DNA from: Paraclostridium bifermentans
GTDB lineage: Bacteria > Bacillota > Clostridia > Peptostreptococcales > Peptostreptococcaceae
Direction of reading: 5' to 3'
NCBI RefSeq assembly: GCF_019916025.1
Contig: NZ_CP079738.1
Location: forward strand, 1-64,000
Length of the DNA: 64,000 nucleotides
The position numbers were made by a program, and so were the translations under genes. Below, piece by piece: positions 17,092 to 26,292 of this stretch (position 1 is the stretch's first letter; the number at the start of each line of letters is the position of its first letter). The notes under the pieces were generated by a model. The model saw only the letters and a program-made list of their open reading frames with translations. It ran no database searches and had not been told where the DNA came from.

Positions 17092-17739
17092 CTATATCAA
17101 ATCTTTGTTATCATAAATATTTATTGATATTTTTATAGATATTTCTAAAACAACTAAAGCTAATAATATTATAACCATGTATTTTAACAAATTTGGTACT
17201 TTATTTATTATTTCTAAATCTATATTTTTACTTTGAATCCATTTTATAACTGCTGGAAGTGAGAGTGGTGAGATTAAAACAAAGCAAGATGATATATACT
17301 TTGTTTTTTCTGTTCCGTATTTATATTGTATTGGTATATAAATCCCAAAGCATACTGATATAACTAAAAACGATATTACTATAGATTCTATACTTAAAAA
17401 ATTCATTTCTATAGGTGTTATTAATGCCGCTAATATATATAATACATACGCTATAATAAATATAGCTCCTATAAATAAATATTTAGATTTAACTATATCT
17501 GAACGAGAATACGGCATTGTCGTAAGTAATATGCACCCTTTATCTTTCTCTTCTAGCCTACAGACCGAGCCATATAATATAAACTCTAAAAATAGTATAG
17601 TAATAATAAAACTTATAAAACTACTATCAAATCCTCTTGTTTGATAGTTTATAAAAATTGGACCTAAAATTGAAAATATTATTAAAAATGGCCAAAAACT
17701 TTTAATTATTATGAAGTCTTTTTTTAGAAGGTTAAACAT
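17092..17739 (-). CDS. ABC-2 type permease subunit
   Basis: A 215-residue integral membrane protein with six hydrophobic segments (near 15-30, 38-58, 89-108, 118-135, 145-165 and 185-205). It overlaps the end of the ABC ATPase gene by 16 bases, as expected for a two-part ABC-2 exporter. The pattern CRLEEKDKGCILLTTMPYSRSDIVKSKY is typical of the ABC-2 family that moves small peptides or drugs. The upstream radical SAM gene suggests a modified peptide as cargo (inference). Confidence 0.8.
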   Translation of the reverse strand: MFNLLKKDFIIIKSFWPFLIIFSILGPIFINYQTRGFDSSFISFIITILFLEFILYGSVCRLEEKDKGCILLTTMPYSRSDIVKSKYLFIGAIFIIAYVLYILAALITPIEMNFLSIESIVISFLVISVCFGIYIPIQYKYGTEKTKYISSCFVLISPLSLPAVIKWIQSKNIDLEIINKVPNLLKYMVIILLALVVLEISIKISINIYDNKDLI

Positions 17740-18599
17740 TCATAATTCCTCCCTTCTATATAAGCTGACATTATGTCCTCTATAGTTGGATCAATCATAG
17801 TTATATCATAGGTTTTGTTGTTAATAATTGATTTATCAGGTATAATACCTTCAAAGTACTCTCCATAATAATTTAAACTGATAAAAGATCTCTTTACATC
17901 TTCATTTAGAATACATTGTTTTCCCTTAATAATTTTATGTGAGCTTATCAATTTATCTTTCCTTTCATTTAAAATAATTTGTCCTTTATTTATTAAAATT
18001 AAATTATCAGCTATTTTTTCTAAATCCGTGGTTATGTGAGTTGAGAAAAGTACCCCTTTACCTCCATTTTTCATAAATTCTACTAGGATTTTCATGACTT
18101 CTTCTCTTATTATCGGGTCAAGTCCACTAGAAGGTTCATCAATAATTAAAATTTTAGCTTTATGAGAAAGTGCTATTGCAATTGAATACTTCATTCTCAT
18201 ACCTTTAGAAAGGGTATCTATCTTTTGATTTAATTTTAAATTAAATCTTTGTATGTAATTTTTGAAAACTTCTTCATCCCAGTTTTCATATGCTGGAGCA
18301 ATTATATTTTTCATTTCTTTTAAAGATAGGTGGCTATAAAAATGGTCTTCATCTAGTACAACCCCTATCATATTTTTAATTTCATTTTCATTCATGTTTA
18401 TATTTTTTTCAAAAAAACTTATTGTTCCACAATCCTTAAGTGTTTGTCCTAAAATAGTCTTAATCGTTGTTGTTTTTCCAGATCCATTGATTCCAATAAG
18501 TCCTGTAATACAATTCTCTTCTAATGTAAAACTTATATCTTCTAAAGAAAAAGATTCAAAGTCTTTTTTAAGTCCTTCAACTACTAAAATATTTTTCAT
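17724..18599 (-). CDS. ABC transporter ATP-binding protein
   Basis: A 291-residue ABC ATPase of the CcmA/YtrB-like class. It has Walker A GINGSGKTT (36-44), an atypical signature TLSKGMRMKYSIAIAL, Walker B ILIIDEPSSGLDP, and a H-loop in FSTHITTDLEKIADN. It pairs with the overlapping permease at 17092-17739. The ATG at 18599 follows AAAGGTGA. The longer reading back to 18668 overlaps the radical SAM gene without a ribosome site. Confidence 0.88.
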   Translation of the reverse strand: MKNILVVEGLKKDFESFSLEDISFTLEENCITGLIGINGSGKTTTIKTILGQTLKDCGTISFFEKNINMNENEIKNMIGVVLDEDHFYSHLSLKEMKNIIAPAYENWDEEVFKNYIQRFNLKLNQKIDTLSKGMRMKYSIAIALSHKAKILIIDEPSSGLDPIIREEVMKILVEFMKNGGKGVLFSTHITTDLEKIADNLILINKGQIILNERKDKLISSHKIIKGKQCILNEDVKRSFISLNYYGEYFEGIIPDKSIINNKTYDITMIDPTIEDIMSAYIEGRNYECLTF

Positions 18600-18639
18600 T
18601 TTATTCACCTTTAAAAATTTTAATTCCATGTTCACTCTT

Positions 18640-19911
18640 TTAATTACTATAAAAACTTCTCTGCTCACAATCTTTAGTCTCTAATGATTTAAATATAGGG
18701 TCTCCTAAATTTAAGAAGTCCTTTATATATTCAGATTTTTCATGGTAAATATCTTTTACACCTTTTTCAAATATATTTCCTATTCTGCTATTAAAATAAT
18801 CTATTTTGTCTATTGTACAAATATTTATATCTCCATTATAAGAAATCTCAACGTGAGGAGTTAAAAATCCAAAACCTTTGCTTCTAAAACGTCTTCCTTC
18901 CATAAAAGATATATTACTTTTATATTTTTTGTTTATTTTTACTAATATATCATTTATACACTTAAAATCTTGTAGGGTTAAATAAAGTTCACTATCATAA
19001 CTTTCTGCCCTTCCCATAAAAGTCGCAGGTCTAATTACATAATCTCTAATCCCTAAACTATGCACCCATGCTGCAAGATTTTCAATTTCATGTACATTTT
19101 TTCTTGTAACTATTGTTTCTACCTTCATTTTAACGTTGCTCTTGGCAAGTTTTACTATATTACTTTTTAATTTATCTAAGATATTTGGAATTTTAGAAAA
19201 CCATGTAAAATATTCATTATCTAAACTATGTAAATCAACTTTTGTATGTATTTTTGAACTATTTTTAATAATTATATCTACAACTTCATCTGATATTCCT
19301 ATGCCATTTACCAAGAGTGATATATTCTCAAAATCCAACTTAATTGCATGCAATAATATTTCTTTAATCTTTGTATGAATTGCAGATTCTCCACCTGTAA
19401 ACTCTATTTTTTTAACCCCTATATTCTTTAAATCATTCAAAACCACCTTTATATGTTCTAACGTTATACAATTATTTTCTATGCAACTAAAATTTCCAAA
19501 ACAGTGCATACACTTTACATTACACTTATGTGTTATTTCAACTGATGCAATATGTGGGTATATGTATTTTTGTACTATGTTCATATTAATTTTTTGTGTA
19601 GATTCTTGTTCATTAATTTTGATTCCATACAAGTTTGTTATTTTGTTTAAAAACATAGATAGTTTTTCTCTAGTTTTTTTGATACTTTCATTATGCTTTG
19701 TTGATAGCAAATATATAATTTCTTCATATGTTTTTGTTCCATCAATCATCCCTATTATTTCTATAGTATTATTATTTAATTTATAAGTTTGAATATTATA
19801 TTTAGATAATCCTTCATTTTTATAATTATTTTTTATCGCTAATAATGATCTACCCGTTTCATATTTTCGTATTTCTAAATCTTTGTTCCAATATAAATAT
19901 TTATTGACCAT
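18640..19911 (-). CDS. Radical SAM protein with PqqD-like N-terminus and shortened C-terminus
   Basis: A 423-residue protein. Residues 1-100 look like a PqqD-type peptide-recognition (RRE) domain (IEIIGMIDGTKTYEEIIYLL). The radical SAM domain follows with CNVKCMHC (Cys130, 134, 137). The C-terminal SPASM-like part keeps GDINICTIDKI, RIGNIF and a final DCEQ, then stops at once. The usual closing Cys cluster is therefore absent, either through truncation or because the protein is a Twitch form. No precursor ORF was found in the 465-base gap upstream. It is followed by an ABC-2 exporter on the same strand. Confidence 0.8.
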   Translation of the reverse strand: MVNKYLYWNKDLEIRKYETGRSLLAIKNNYKNEGLSKYNIQTYKLNNNTIEIIGMIDGTKTYEEIIYLLSTKHNESIKKTREKLSMFLNKITNLYGIKINEQESTQKINMNIVQKYIYPHIASVEITHKCNVKCMHCFGNFSCIENNCITLEHIKVVLNDLKNIGVKKIEFTGGESAIHTKIKEILLHAIKLDFENISLLVNGIGISDEVVDIIIKNSSKIHTKVDLHSLDNEYFTWFSKIPNILDKLKSNIVKLAKSNVKMKVETIVTRKNVHEIENLAAWVHSLGIRDYVIRPATFMGRAESYDSELYLTLQDFKCINDILVKINKKYKSNISFMEGRRFRSKGFGFLTPHVEISYNGDINICTIDKIDYFNSRIGNIFEKGVKDIYHEKSEYIKDFLNLGDPIFKSLETKDCEQRSFYSN

Positions 19912-20136
19912 GACTTTCCTCCCTTTAATTTAACTTTTAAGTTTAAATCTTAAACGTAGGTAATTTAATTTTAAAAATAAAGCCTAAGTTTAAAAATCTA
20001 AGTTTTGTAAGTTTGATAAAAGAGATTTATAAAAAACAATTTAATAAATTTTGCTTTATCGTAAATGTCTTATAAGTTGTTTTCCCTTTCACAGTTATAA
20101 AGTATCACTGTAAATTTTAATCATCAATAAATATAC

Positions 20137-20165
20137 ACAACTTGCAAGTATATAGTACAACTTGC
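20137..20165 (-). promoter_or_regulatory. Direct repeat resembling a LytTR (AgrA/VirR) binding site
   Basis: The 9-mer GCAAGTTGT (minus strand) occurs twice, at 20157-20165 and 20137-20145, starting 20 bases apart. LytTR regulators typically bind two roughly 9-bp direct repeats about two helical turns apart. On the minus strand a TTGATG/TACTTT hexamer pair at 17-bp spacing follows (about 20100-20128), leading to the radical SAM/ABC genes. AgrA is encoded 2.3 kb away. Binding itself is inference. Confidence 0.5.
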
Positions 20166-20287
20166 TTCAAAATTTATAAAAATATAAATACATGCTGTCT
20201 AAAACTTCATTTTTCTCTTAGTAAAATTTAATCCAAATCAATTAAATATATTTATAAATTAATTCTTTATTTCAATTGTTTCATGCG

Positions 20288-20340
20288 TAAAAAAGAACTA
20301 ACTTGGATTTTATCAATAAAAATCGAGTTAGTTCTTTTAT
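20288..20340 (-). terminator. Terminator of the agr operon
   Basis: AAGAACTAACT pairs with AGTTAGTTCTT around an AT-rich inner stem, followed on the minus strand by a T-run. It separates agr from the downstream radical SAM gene. Confidence 0.8.
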
Positions 20341-20341
20341 T

Positions 20342-20388
20342 TAATTAAGAAACTTATTTAGGGTAAATAAAGAAACTTATTTAGGGCT
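20342..20388. repeat. Short tandem duplication at the 3' end of agrD
   Basis: AAGAAACTTATTTAGGG occurs twice (about 20348-20364 and 20371-20386) with a seven-base spacer. The second copy contains the agrD stop codon. The first copy repeats the same bases beyond the gene, so a small duplication has occurred here. Confidence 0.7.
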
Positions 20389-20514
20389 TTTTAATTTTTT
20401 TGGTACTTTGGGTTGGTGGTTATACCACAGGCAAGTTTTATTAGCAGATAAATTTGCTACAGACATAGCCACATCTCCAACACATTTCATGCTTTTATCT
20501 AACAGTTTTTTCAT
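20377..20514 (-). CDS. agrD: AgrD-like autoinducing peptide precursor
   Basis: A 45-residue peptide too short for most gene callers. Residues 1-24 form an amphipathic helix (MKKLLDKSMKCVGDVAMSVA). The central NKTCLWYN contains Cys28, which would form the thiolactone with a residue a few positions downstream. The tail HQPKVPKKLKSPK matches the charged, Pro-containing AgrB-recognition tails of other AgrD. TCLWY resembles clostridial cores of the CLWF type. The ATG overlaps the end of agrB by 20 bases, so translation is probably coupled. Confidence 0.92.
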   Translation of the reverse strand: MKKLLDKSMKCVGDVAMSVANLSANKTCLWYNHQPKVPKKLKSPK

Positions 20515-21100
20515 ATTTGGTGTCCCCCTTATTTTTAATTACTTGTAAAATAAGCATCAAGTTTATCCAACATAGTGCTAATGCACTATACACGGTATAC
20601 TCATATACTTGATGTACTTGTGAACCTATAATTGTAAATAATAAAAATAATGTAACTCTAATTCTTGCTTTTTTTTGATTACTAATTAATTCATCATTGC
20701 TTAAAGGATTGTTAGCATGCTCTGCAGGTGATAATAAATATATACTAGTCCAATTAATTGTGCTTATAGCTATTATCATCACTTTTGAGTGTATGTCGTG
20801 TATGCTATCGGCAATTAGAATAGTCGCTAGGTACATACACAGAAATGTCAAAATACACTTTGTATGACTGCTTGCATGATATCCACCTGAATATTGTCTA
20901 ATGTAGCAATAACATCCTACAAAGACTAATGTTTGTAAAAACTTGTTTAGAATAATTCCTAGAGTTAATACTAAAATTGAATTTATTAGTGAAGAAATTA
21001 ATACTTCAAGTCCATAGGAACATACCTCTGTATCTTCACTTTCTATCAACTTTCTAGACTCTAGAAAGTATGCTATCTTATCTGACAAAAGCTTTATCAT
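20495..21100 (-). CDS. agrB: AgrB accessory peptidase
   Basis: A 201-residue membrane cysteine protease that cuts the AgrD tail and helps form the thiolactone. The catalytic pair is His75 and Cys82 in RQYSGGYHASSHTKC, with the same seven-residue spacing as S. aureus His77/Cys84. Several membrane segments follow. AAGGGAG precedes the ATG. It overlaps agrD downstream and follows agrC by about 60 bases. Confidence 0.93.
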   Translation of the reverse strand: MIKLLSDKIAYFLESRKLIESEDTEVCSYGLEVLISSLINSILVLTLGIILNKFLQTLVFVGCYCYIRQYSGGYHASSHTKCILTFLCMYLATILIADSIHDIHSKVMIIAISTINWTSIYLLSPAEHANNPLSNDELISNQKKARIRVTLFLLFTIIGSQVHQVYEYTVYSALALCWINLMLILQVIKNKGDTKYEKTVR

Positions 21101-21161
21101 ATTGACTCCCTTGAAATACTTTAATTATTTTATAACACATAAAAATCTAAAAGTCTTAATT

Positions 21162-22490
21162 TTAGTATAACTTGTCATTATACAGTACAATTGGTATTAA
21201 AATATTCAAAATAAACTTATCATCTGTGTAATCTATTACAACTTCTCCATTGTATTTTTTTACTGATTGTTTTATACTTTTTATTCCTAATCCATGTAAA
21301 AACTTATCTTTTTTATCAGTAATAACTTTACTATCCTTCATATTTACCCTATTGGACTTAGAATTCTCTGCTTTTAGTACAAAAAAATTCGCTATTATCT
21401 TTCCTTCTAAAGATATATATCTATTACAATCGTTTATCTTTTCACATGCTTCAATAGCATTATCAAGCACGTTTGAAAAAATACTACATATGTCTTCCAA
21501 CTCCATAAAGTTGCATTTAGTAAAGTTTATATTACAATTGAAATTTATATTATTTTTATCACAAAGCTCTTTCTTATCACTCAAAATTATATCAAGTAAC
21601 ATATTTCCACTATCAAATGTATTATCATAACTTTTTAGCTGATTTTCCAAATTACTTATATAATTATTTGAACTATATCCATTTTCATTGAGTTTTTTTA
21701 TGCATATGATATGATTTTTCATATCATGGTATAATCTTCTTGTTTTAAGTTGGTTATCTTTGACCTTCATATAGTACTTATACTGCATATCTACACTTTT
21801 TTTCATTACTTTATATTCTGCCAATAACTTATTATCTCTTCTAATTTTTCTTATAACTAGAATAATTGAAATGTTTGATAAAAATAACAATATGGAAAAG
21901 TTTAATATATGAATTTCACTTATTAAACCTTGCTGAGAGAATTTAAATAAATATTTAAATACAATGAAAAATGATGTAATATTACCAATTATAGGAATAC
22001 CTAAGCATAAAATGTCTTTTTTGTTTATTTCAATTTCACTTTTAATTATCTTATATATAACTATATAAAAAATTAATATAATCTTTCCTAATATAATAGA
22101 CTCTAGCCTATAAACATTGTTTGTAAGTAAACTACTCATATCCTGCATAGAATTAGCTTTTATTATAACGCTCATGCTTAATGCGTCAATTCCTAATAAA
22201 ACCATCCAATACATCAATATATTTACTATCCCTGTGTAAAAATCTATATCATAAGTTGTAATGTAAAATACAAATGTTAATATTATAGATATTGTTATTC
22301 TGCTATTTGGATATATATCTGTATGTAGTAAAAACAACATAAAAACTATAATTAACATCATAATTATGTTGATTTTAATTTTACTAATCTTTTTTTCACT
22401 TGTATAATCAAAAATTTTTTTACATCCCCATAACTCTATTATTGATGAAATCGTGATAACACTTTCCCAAAATAAGCGACTCTTTAACAT
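21162..22490 (-). CDS. agrC: AgrC-like sensor histidine kinase
   Basis: A 442-residue receptor kinase with about six N-terminal membrane helices (residues 10-215), a coiled linker, the H-box RRLYHDMKNHI and a C-terminal GHKL ATPase domain (IFSNVLDNAIEACE as N-box, HGLGIKSIKQSVKKYNG as G-box). It should detect the extracellular peptide made from AgrD and phosphorylate the regulator encoded just upstream, whose stop it overlaps by seven bases. Confidence 0.92.
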   Translation of the reverse strand: MLKSRLFWESVITISSIIELWGCKKIFDYTSEKKISKIKINIIMMLIIVFMLFLLHTDIYPNSRITISIILTFVFYITTYDIDFYTGIVNILMYWMVLLGIDALSMSVIIKANSMQDMSSLLTNNVYRLESIILGKIILIFYIVIYKIIKSEIEINKKDILCLGIPIIGNITSFFIVFKYLFKFSQQGLISEIHILNFSILLFLSNISIILVIRKIRRDNKLLAEYKVMKKSVDMQYKYYMKVKDNQLKTRRLYHDMKNHIICIKKLNENGYSSNNYISNLENQLKSYDNTFDSGNMLLDIILSDKKELCDKNNINFNCNINFTKCNFMELEDICSIFSNVLDNAIEACEKINDCNRYISLEGKIIANFFVLKAENSKSNRVNMKDSKVITDKKDKFLHGLGIKSIKQSVKKYNGEVVIDYTDDKFILNILIPIVLYNDKLY

Positions 22491-23194
22491 AACGAACTCC
22501 CTAATAAGCTAGTAAGCCTAACTTTAAACTCTTTATATTTACCTCTACTTACAGGAATTTCAATATCATTGATTATGATAGAGTTGCTTCTTAATTCATT
22601 TACCTTCTTTAAGTTTACCAAATAGCTATGATGACACCTAAAAAAGTTATAATTTAAAAGTTTTCTTTCAACTTTTTTCATACTAACTTCAATTGTATAA
22701 GTCTTGTCCTTTGTATATATAGTAACTTCTTTTCTTTGAACCTCAGCATATAAAATCTCGTCTACCGGAAGAACTATAGTTTCTTTTCTAGACTCTATAG
22801 ATACTATACTGTGTCTGTTTAAATATTCCGATATACAAAGCTTTAATTGTCTTTTAATTTCTTCATATTCAAGTGGCTTAAGTAAATACCTATAAGCCTT
22901 AACCTCATATGCTTCAAACACATATTGAGCTATAGCTGTTGTAAAAATTATTTCTACATTGCTATCGAACTCTCTAATTTTTCTAGCTGTATCCATTCCT
23001 GATAAGTCATTCATTTGGATATCTAAAAACAAAATATCTACTTTCTTAGGATAAGATTCTAATAACTCTTCTCCTGATGAAAACTCTAACAAATTGTACT
23101 CTAAAAACTCTTCATCTAAAACCTTACATAGAAAATCCCTTAAAATAGATCGATGTACAAAATCATCATCACAAATAATTATTTCTAAACTCAT
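22484..23194 (-). CDS. agrA: AgrA-like LytTR response regulator
   Basis: A 236-residue regulator. Its receiver domain has acidic residues at Asp9-Asp11 and phospho-acceptor Asp58 (LFLDIQM). Its LytTR DNA-binding domain, about residues 135-236, reads FFRCHHSYLVNLKKV and IEIPVSRGKYKEFK. The start at 23194 follows AAGGAGG. It is the first gene of the operon, which is the reverse of the S. aureus order and is common in Clostridia. Confidence 0.92.
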   Translation of the reverse strand: MSLEIIICDDDFVHRSILRDFLCKVLDEEFLEYNLLEFSSGEELLESYPKKVDILFLDIQMNDLSGMDTARKIREFDSNVEIIFTTAIAQYVFEAYEVKAYRYLLKPLEYEEIKRQLKLCISEYLNRHSIVSIESRKETIVLPVDEILYAEVQRKEVTIYTKDKTYTIEVSMKKVERKLLNYNFFRCHHSYLVNLKKVNELRSNSIIINDIEIPVSRGKYKEFKVRLTSLLGSSLC

Positions 23195-23395
23195 AAAAAC
23201 CTCCTTATTAAAAGTCAATCCATACTTATTTTTCATCCCATTTCTTAAACGCCTGTTGTATCCAACTAACTTAATACAGTACAGATCTTAAATTAAGTTT
23301 TTATCTCTGAATTTCATTTATATTTAATTTTAAGTGTATTTACACATTTCTTATTAGTCAATTTATATTAATTTCTATTTTTAGTCTACTGTGTT

Positions 23396-23431
23396 GAGTG
23401 AGTTGTTATATAGCTATATAACAACTCACTC
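23396..23431. promoter_or_regulatory. 36-bp perfect palindrome upstream of agrA
   Basis: GAGTGAGTTGTTATATAG (23396-23413) is directly followed by its exact inverse (23414-23431) with no loop. No T-run follows on either strand, so it is not a standard terminator. It lies in the 384-base gap between agrA and the DUF6142-like gene, where no ORF is seen. Confidence 0.6.
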
Positions 23432-23578
23432 TCTATTTTCCATATCGGTTTTAATTTCAAAATTTTTAGTCTTTTCTATTTATATTTCTATTAAAATTTA
23501 TTTAAATATATCTGATATTTTATTTTATAAAGCCTTATTCAATATTTAAAGAGTTTAATATTCATGTGTTTATTAAGG

Positions 23579-23893
23579 TTAATATTTTTTATTTAAATAT
23601 ATATTGCAGACAATAATATTTAGTATAATTGTAGTTATAAGAAGTAATAAAGCTCCAAGTGACACCATACTTAAAGTATCCATCATCGCTGTCCAATCCT
23701 CTATATTTGCTAAATGATTAATATAAAAAATTTGTAAACATAACGATATCCCACACGCACTAAAACTAGCTATAGATATAGCTCCCCAATATCTATTTCC
23801 AACCTTATTTTGCATTATGATATTACCCATTGGCAGTATACATGCAATTAATCCAAGCATTAAACTTCCCCTATTTAATAACCCATAATCCAT
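23579..23893 (-). CDS. Small four-helix membrane protein (DUF6142-like)
   Basis: A 104-residue protein with three or four hydrophobic segments. The pattern NRYWGAISIASFSACGISLCLQIFYINHLANIEDWTAMMDT recalls the DUF6142 family of uncharacterised clostridial proteins. The ATG at 23893 follows AGGAGG; a longer reading has no such site. It is located upstream of agrA on the same strand but separated from it by the palindrome. Confidence 0.65.
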   Translation of the reverse strand: MDYGLLNRGSLMLGLIACILPMGNIIMQNKVGNRYWGAISIASFSACGISLCLQIFYINHLANIEDWTAMMDTLSMVSLGALLLLITTIILNIIVCNIYLNKKY

Positions 23894-24169
23894 AATAAAT
23901 TTTCCTCCTACCGTTCCCACTTATATATTATTTTAAGTGAGGCTAATTATCATTATTTAGTAATTAACAACTTTGATTATATTATATATTTCATTATATT
24001 ACCAATTATAAATTTGAATAATTATATATATTTAATCAATCATCAGCTATATACTTATTTGCGCTGTATAATAAAATTATAAAGTTTAGAACATAGCAAT
24101 TTAGGAACAACATACCCTTAGTTTAGTTACTATACTTTAATTATCACGTGATGAAGGTAGGTGCTAGCA

Positions 24170-25060
24170 TTGAACTATAGCGATGTTATGTCACAGTGTA
24201 TTGAATTCATAGAAGAAAATATAAATAGCGAATTAACGCCAGATTTAATTGCAAGTCAATGTGGATATTCAACTTTTCATTTTTGTAGAATATTTAATAT
24301 TTGCCAAGGTATGACTTTAATGGACTATGTTAAAAAAAGAAGATTATCATTGGCAGCTACAAAGCTATTTGATGGAAATAGAATTATAGATGTAGCTTTA
24401 GAATATGGATTTGATACACATAATGGATTTTCAAAAGCATTCAAAAAGGAATATGGATTTACTCCTACACAGTATGTAAAACGTATGGAGGACTATTATT
24501 TTAGCAAAGAATCAGTATATAAAATTGGAGGGTATATTATGAATCCTGTTATTGTAAGTAAACCTGCATTTAAAGTTGCAGGATATGGTATACAAACAAA
24601 TATTTCAAATTGCAATTTTACTAAAGATATTGCTTCATTTTGGAGCAATTACAGTGGTGAAAATTTAGAAAGCAAAATGTACGAAATTTTAAAACCAGAT
24701 AAACATGGTGAGATTGGTATTTTTATACCATCTAATGATAGAAATGGAGATGCTATATATCTTATGGGTGTAATAGTTAATGACTTTGAATCGGTTTCAG
24801 ACGATATGATTACAATAGAAATTACAGAAGCAACATATGCAGTTTTTACAACTCCACCAGTAGATACAAGTAACGACTCCTCTCAAAATGATTTTGCAAA
24901 AACAATAAAAGCTACTTGGAAATATATATTTGAAGATTGGTTTAATCAAAGTGATTATATATTTGATGAAGATAAGATGGATTTTGAGTTTTACGATGAA
25001 AGGTGCCACTTTAGAAAAGATACAGTTATGGATATTTATGTTCCTGTATTAAAAAAATAG
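24170..25060 (+). CDS. AraC family regulator with GyrI-like effector-binding domain
   Basis: A 296-residue protein. Two helix-turn-helix units occupy about residues 8-105 (LIASQCGYSTFHFCRIF and IDVALEYGFDTHNGFSKAFKKEYGFTP). A linker leads to a GyrI/effector-binding domain (FKVAGYGIQT to DIYVPVLKK) that in relatives binds small hydrophobic drugs. The likely start is TTG at 24170 after GGTAGGTG; a GTG nine bases earlier is too close to that site. No obvious target gene adjoins it. Confidence 0.85.
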   Translation: MNYSDVMSQCIEFIEENINSELTPDLIASQCGYSTFHFCRIFNICQGMTLMDYVKKRRLSLAATKLFDGNRIIDVALEYGFDTHNGFSKAFKKEYGFTPTQYVKRMEDYYFSKESVYKIGGYIMNPVIVSKPAFKVAGYGIQTNISNCNFTKDIASFWSNYSGENLESKMYEILKPDKHGEIGIFIPSNDRNGDAIYLMGVIVNDFESVSDDMITIEITEATYAVFTTPPVDTSNDSSQNDFAKTIKATWKYIFEDWFNQSDYIFDEDKMDFEFYDERCHFRKDTVMDIYVPVLKK

Positions 25061-25084
25061 TTTTTTAATTATATAAGTTTATAG

Positions 25085-25117
25085 GTAAAAAGAGCAATAT
25101 TTAAATTGCTCTTTTTA
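25085..25117 (+). terminator. Rho-independent terminator of the AraC gene
   Basis: AAAGAGCAA pairs with TTGCTCTTT around a short AT loop, followed by a T-run. Confidence 0.8.
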
Positions 25118-25292
25118 TTACTCAAAATATAGCTATAGCAATATTAATGAATTATTATTTATCTATCTCTTTATAATTTAAATACGTTTAATTCACATAT
25201 AAATAGTTCTATCAAGATTATTTCTTCTATACTATAAATAAGTAGTAATTTAAAAGTTCATTAATTGTATTTTTTAAAGGAGTGGATATTTA

Positions 25293-26216
25293 ATGTACAA
25301 AGAGTTATATGATATTCCAGGCTTCAAGAATTGGAGAGTAATTAAAAAAGTAAATGAAGGATGGTCATCTGATTTAAAGTTTTATATAGAAGATTATGAA
25401 GGAAATAAGCTACTATTACGTGTTAATGATATATCTAATTATGATAACAAAATAAAAGAGTTTAAATTTATAAAAAAGTGTAATGTATTAAAATTTTCAA
25501 TGTCACAAGCTCTAGAAATTGGTATTTGTAATAATAATAGCAATGTATATATGATATTAACATGGGTAGAAGGATTTCCTCTAAATAATGTAATTGGTAA
25601 TTTAAATAAAAATGAACAATATAAACTTGGCCTGCAGGCAGGCAAAATACTAAACGAAATACATTCACTAGAACTTAATCTATCAGACAATTTAATTTAC
25701 TATAGTAAAAAAAATAAAATCTTAGATGATCTTTTTACATATGAAAATAGCATAAATCGTGTAAAAGGAGATAAATTCGCAATAAATTTTGTTAAAAACA
25801 ATATTAAAAAAATTAATTCGTCAGATACAGTATGTAGGCATGGTGATTACCACGTTGGAAATTTGATTTTAACTCCATTAAATACAATTGGAGTTATTGA
25901 TTTTAATAGGTGTGGATATGGAGATAGATATGAGGAATTTCAAAGAGTACAAAGTTTTAATGTTGAGGCTAGCATTCCATTTTCAATTGGCCAAATCCAT
26001 GGATACTTTGATGGAAATCCTCTTCTAGATTTTTGGAATGTTCTCGCTGTATATGTAGCTTATAACTCATTAGGTTCAATAATATGGGCTGAAAAATTTG
26101 GCCAAAATGATATCGATGAAATGAAAAAACGCTGCCTTAATACTTTTAATGACTACAGTAACTTCAAGGAAATTGTACCTAAGTGGTATCAACTTAATAG
26201 TGAAAAATATTTATAA
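25293..26216 (+). CDS. Aminoglycoside phosphotransferase (APH) fold kinase
   Basis: A 307-residue protein of the APH/choline kinase superfamily. The catalytic Brenner motif is visible in VCRHGDYHVGNLIL, followed by the metal-binding GVIDFNRCGYGD. Members phosphorylate small molecules, including aminoglycosides and macrolides. The sequence does not single out a drug, so resistance should not be assumed. AAAGGAGTG precedes the ATG. It is monocistronic with a strong terminator. Confidence 0.85.
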   Translation: MYKELYDIPGFKNWRVIKKVNEGWSSDLKFYIEDYEGNKLLLRVNDISNYDNKIKEFKFIKKCNVLKFSMSQALEIGICNNNSNVYMILTWVEGFPLNNVIGNLNKNEQYKLGLQAGKILNEIHSLELNLSDNLIYYSKKNKILDDLFTYENSINRVKGDKFAINFVKNNIKKINSSDTVCRHGDYHVGNLILTPLNTIGVIDFNRCGYGDRYEEFQRVQSFNVEASIPFSIGQIHGYFDGNPLLDFWNVLAVYVAYNSLGSIIWAEKFGQNDIDEMKKRCLNTFNDYSNFKEIVPKWYQLNSEKYL

Positions 26217-26228
26217 TTTTTTATAATA

Positions 26229-26274
26229 AAAAGCAAAGTGTTAATATGTATAATTTTTAACGCTTTGCTTTTTT
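26229..26274 (+). terminator. Rho-independent terminator
   Basis: AAAAGCAAAG pairs with CTTTGCTTTT around an AT-rich loop that extends the stem, followed by T-rich sequence. Confidence 0.8.
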
Positions 26275-26292
26275 AATTTTCATATAAAAATT

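Noticed and set aside
19912-20287. Precursor peptide for the second radical SAM protein
   Set aside because: No minus-strand ORF with a ribosome site longer than about 15 codons exists here; the frames are broken by stops.
23396-23431. Terminator
   Set aside because: The stem is perfect but there is no T-run on either strand.
25293-26216. Aminoglycoside resistance gene
   Set aside because: The kinase fold is clear, but no feature specific to drug-modifying members could be identified.
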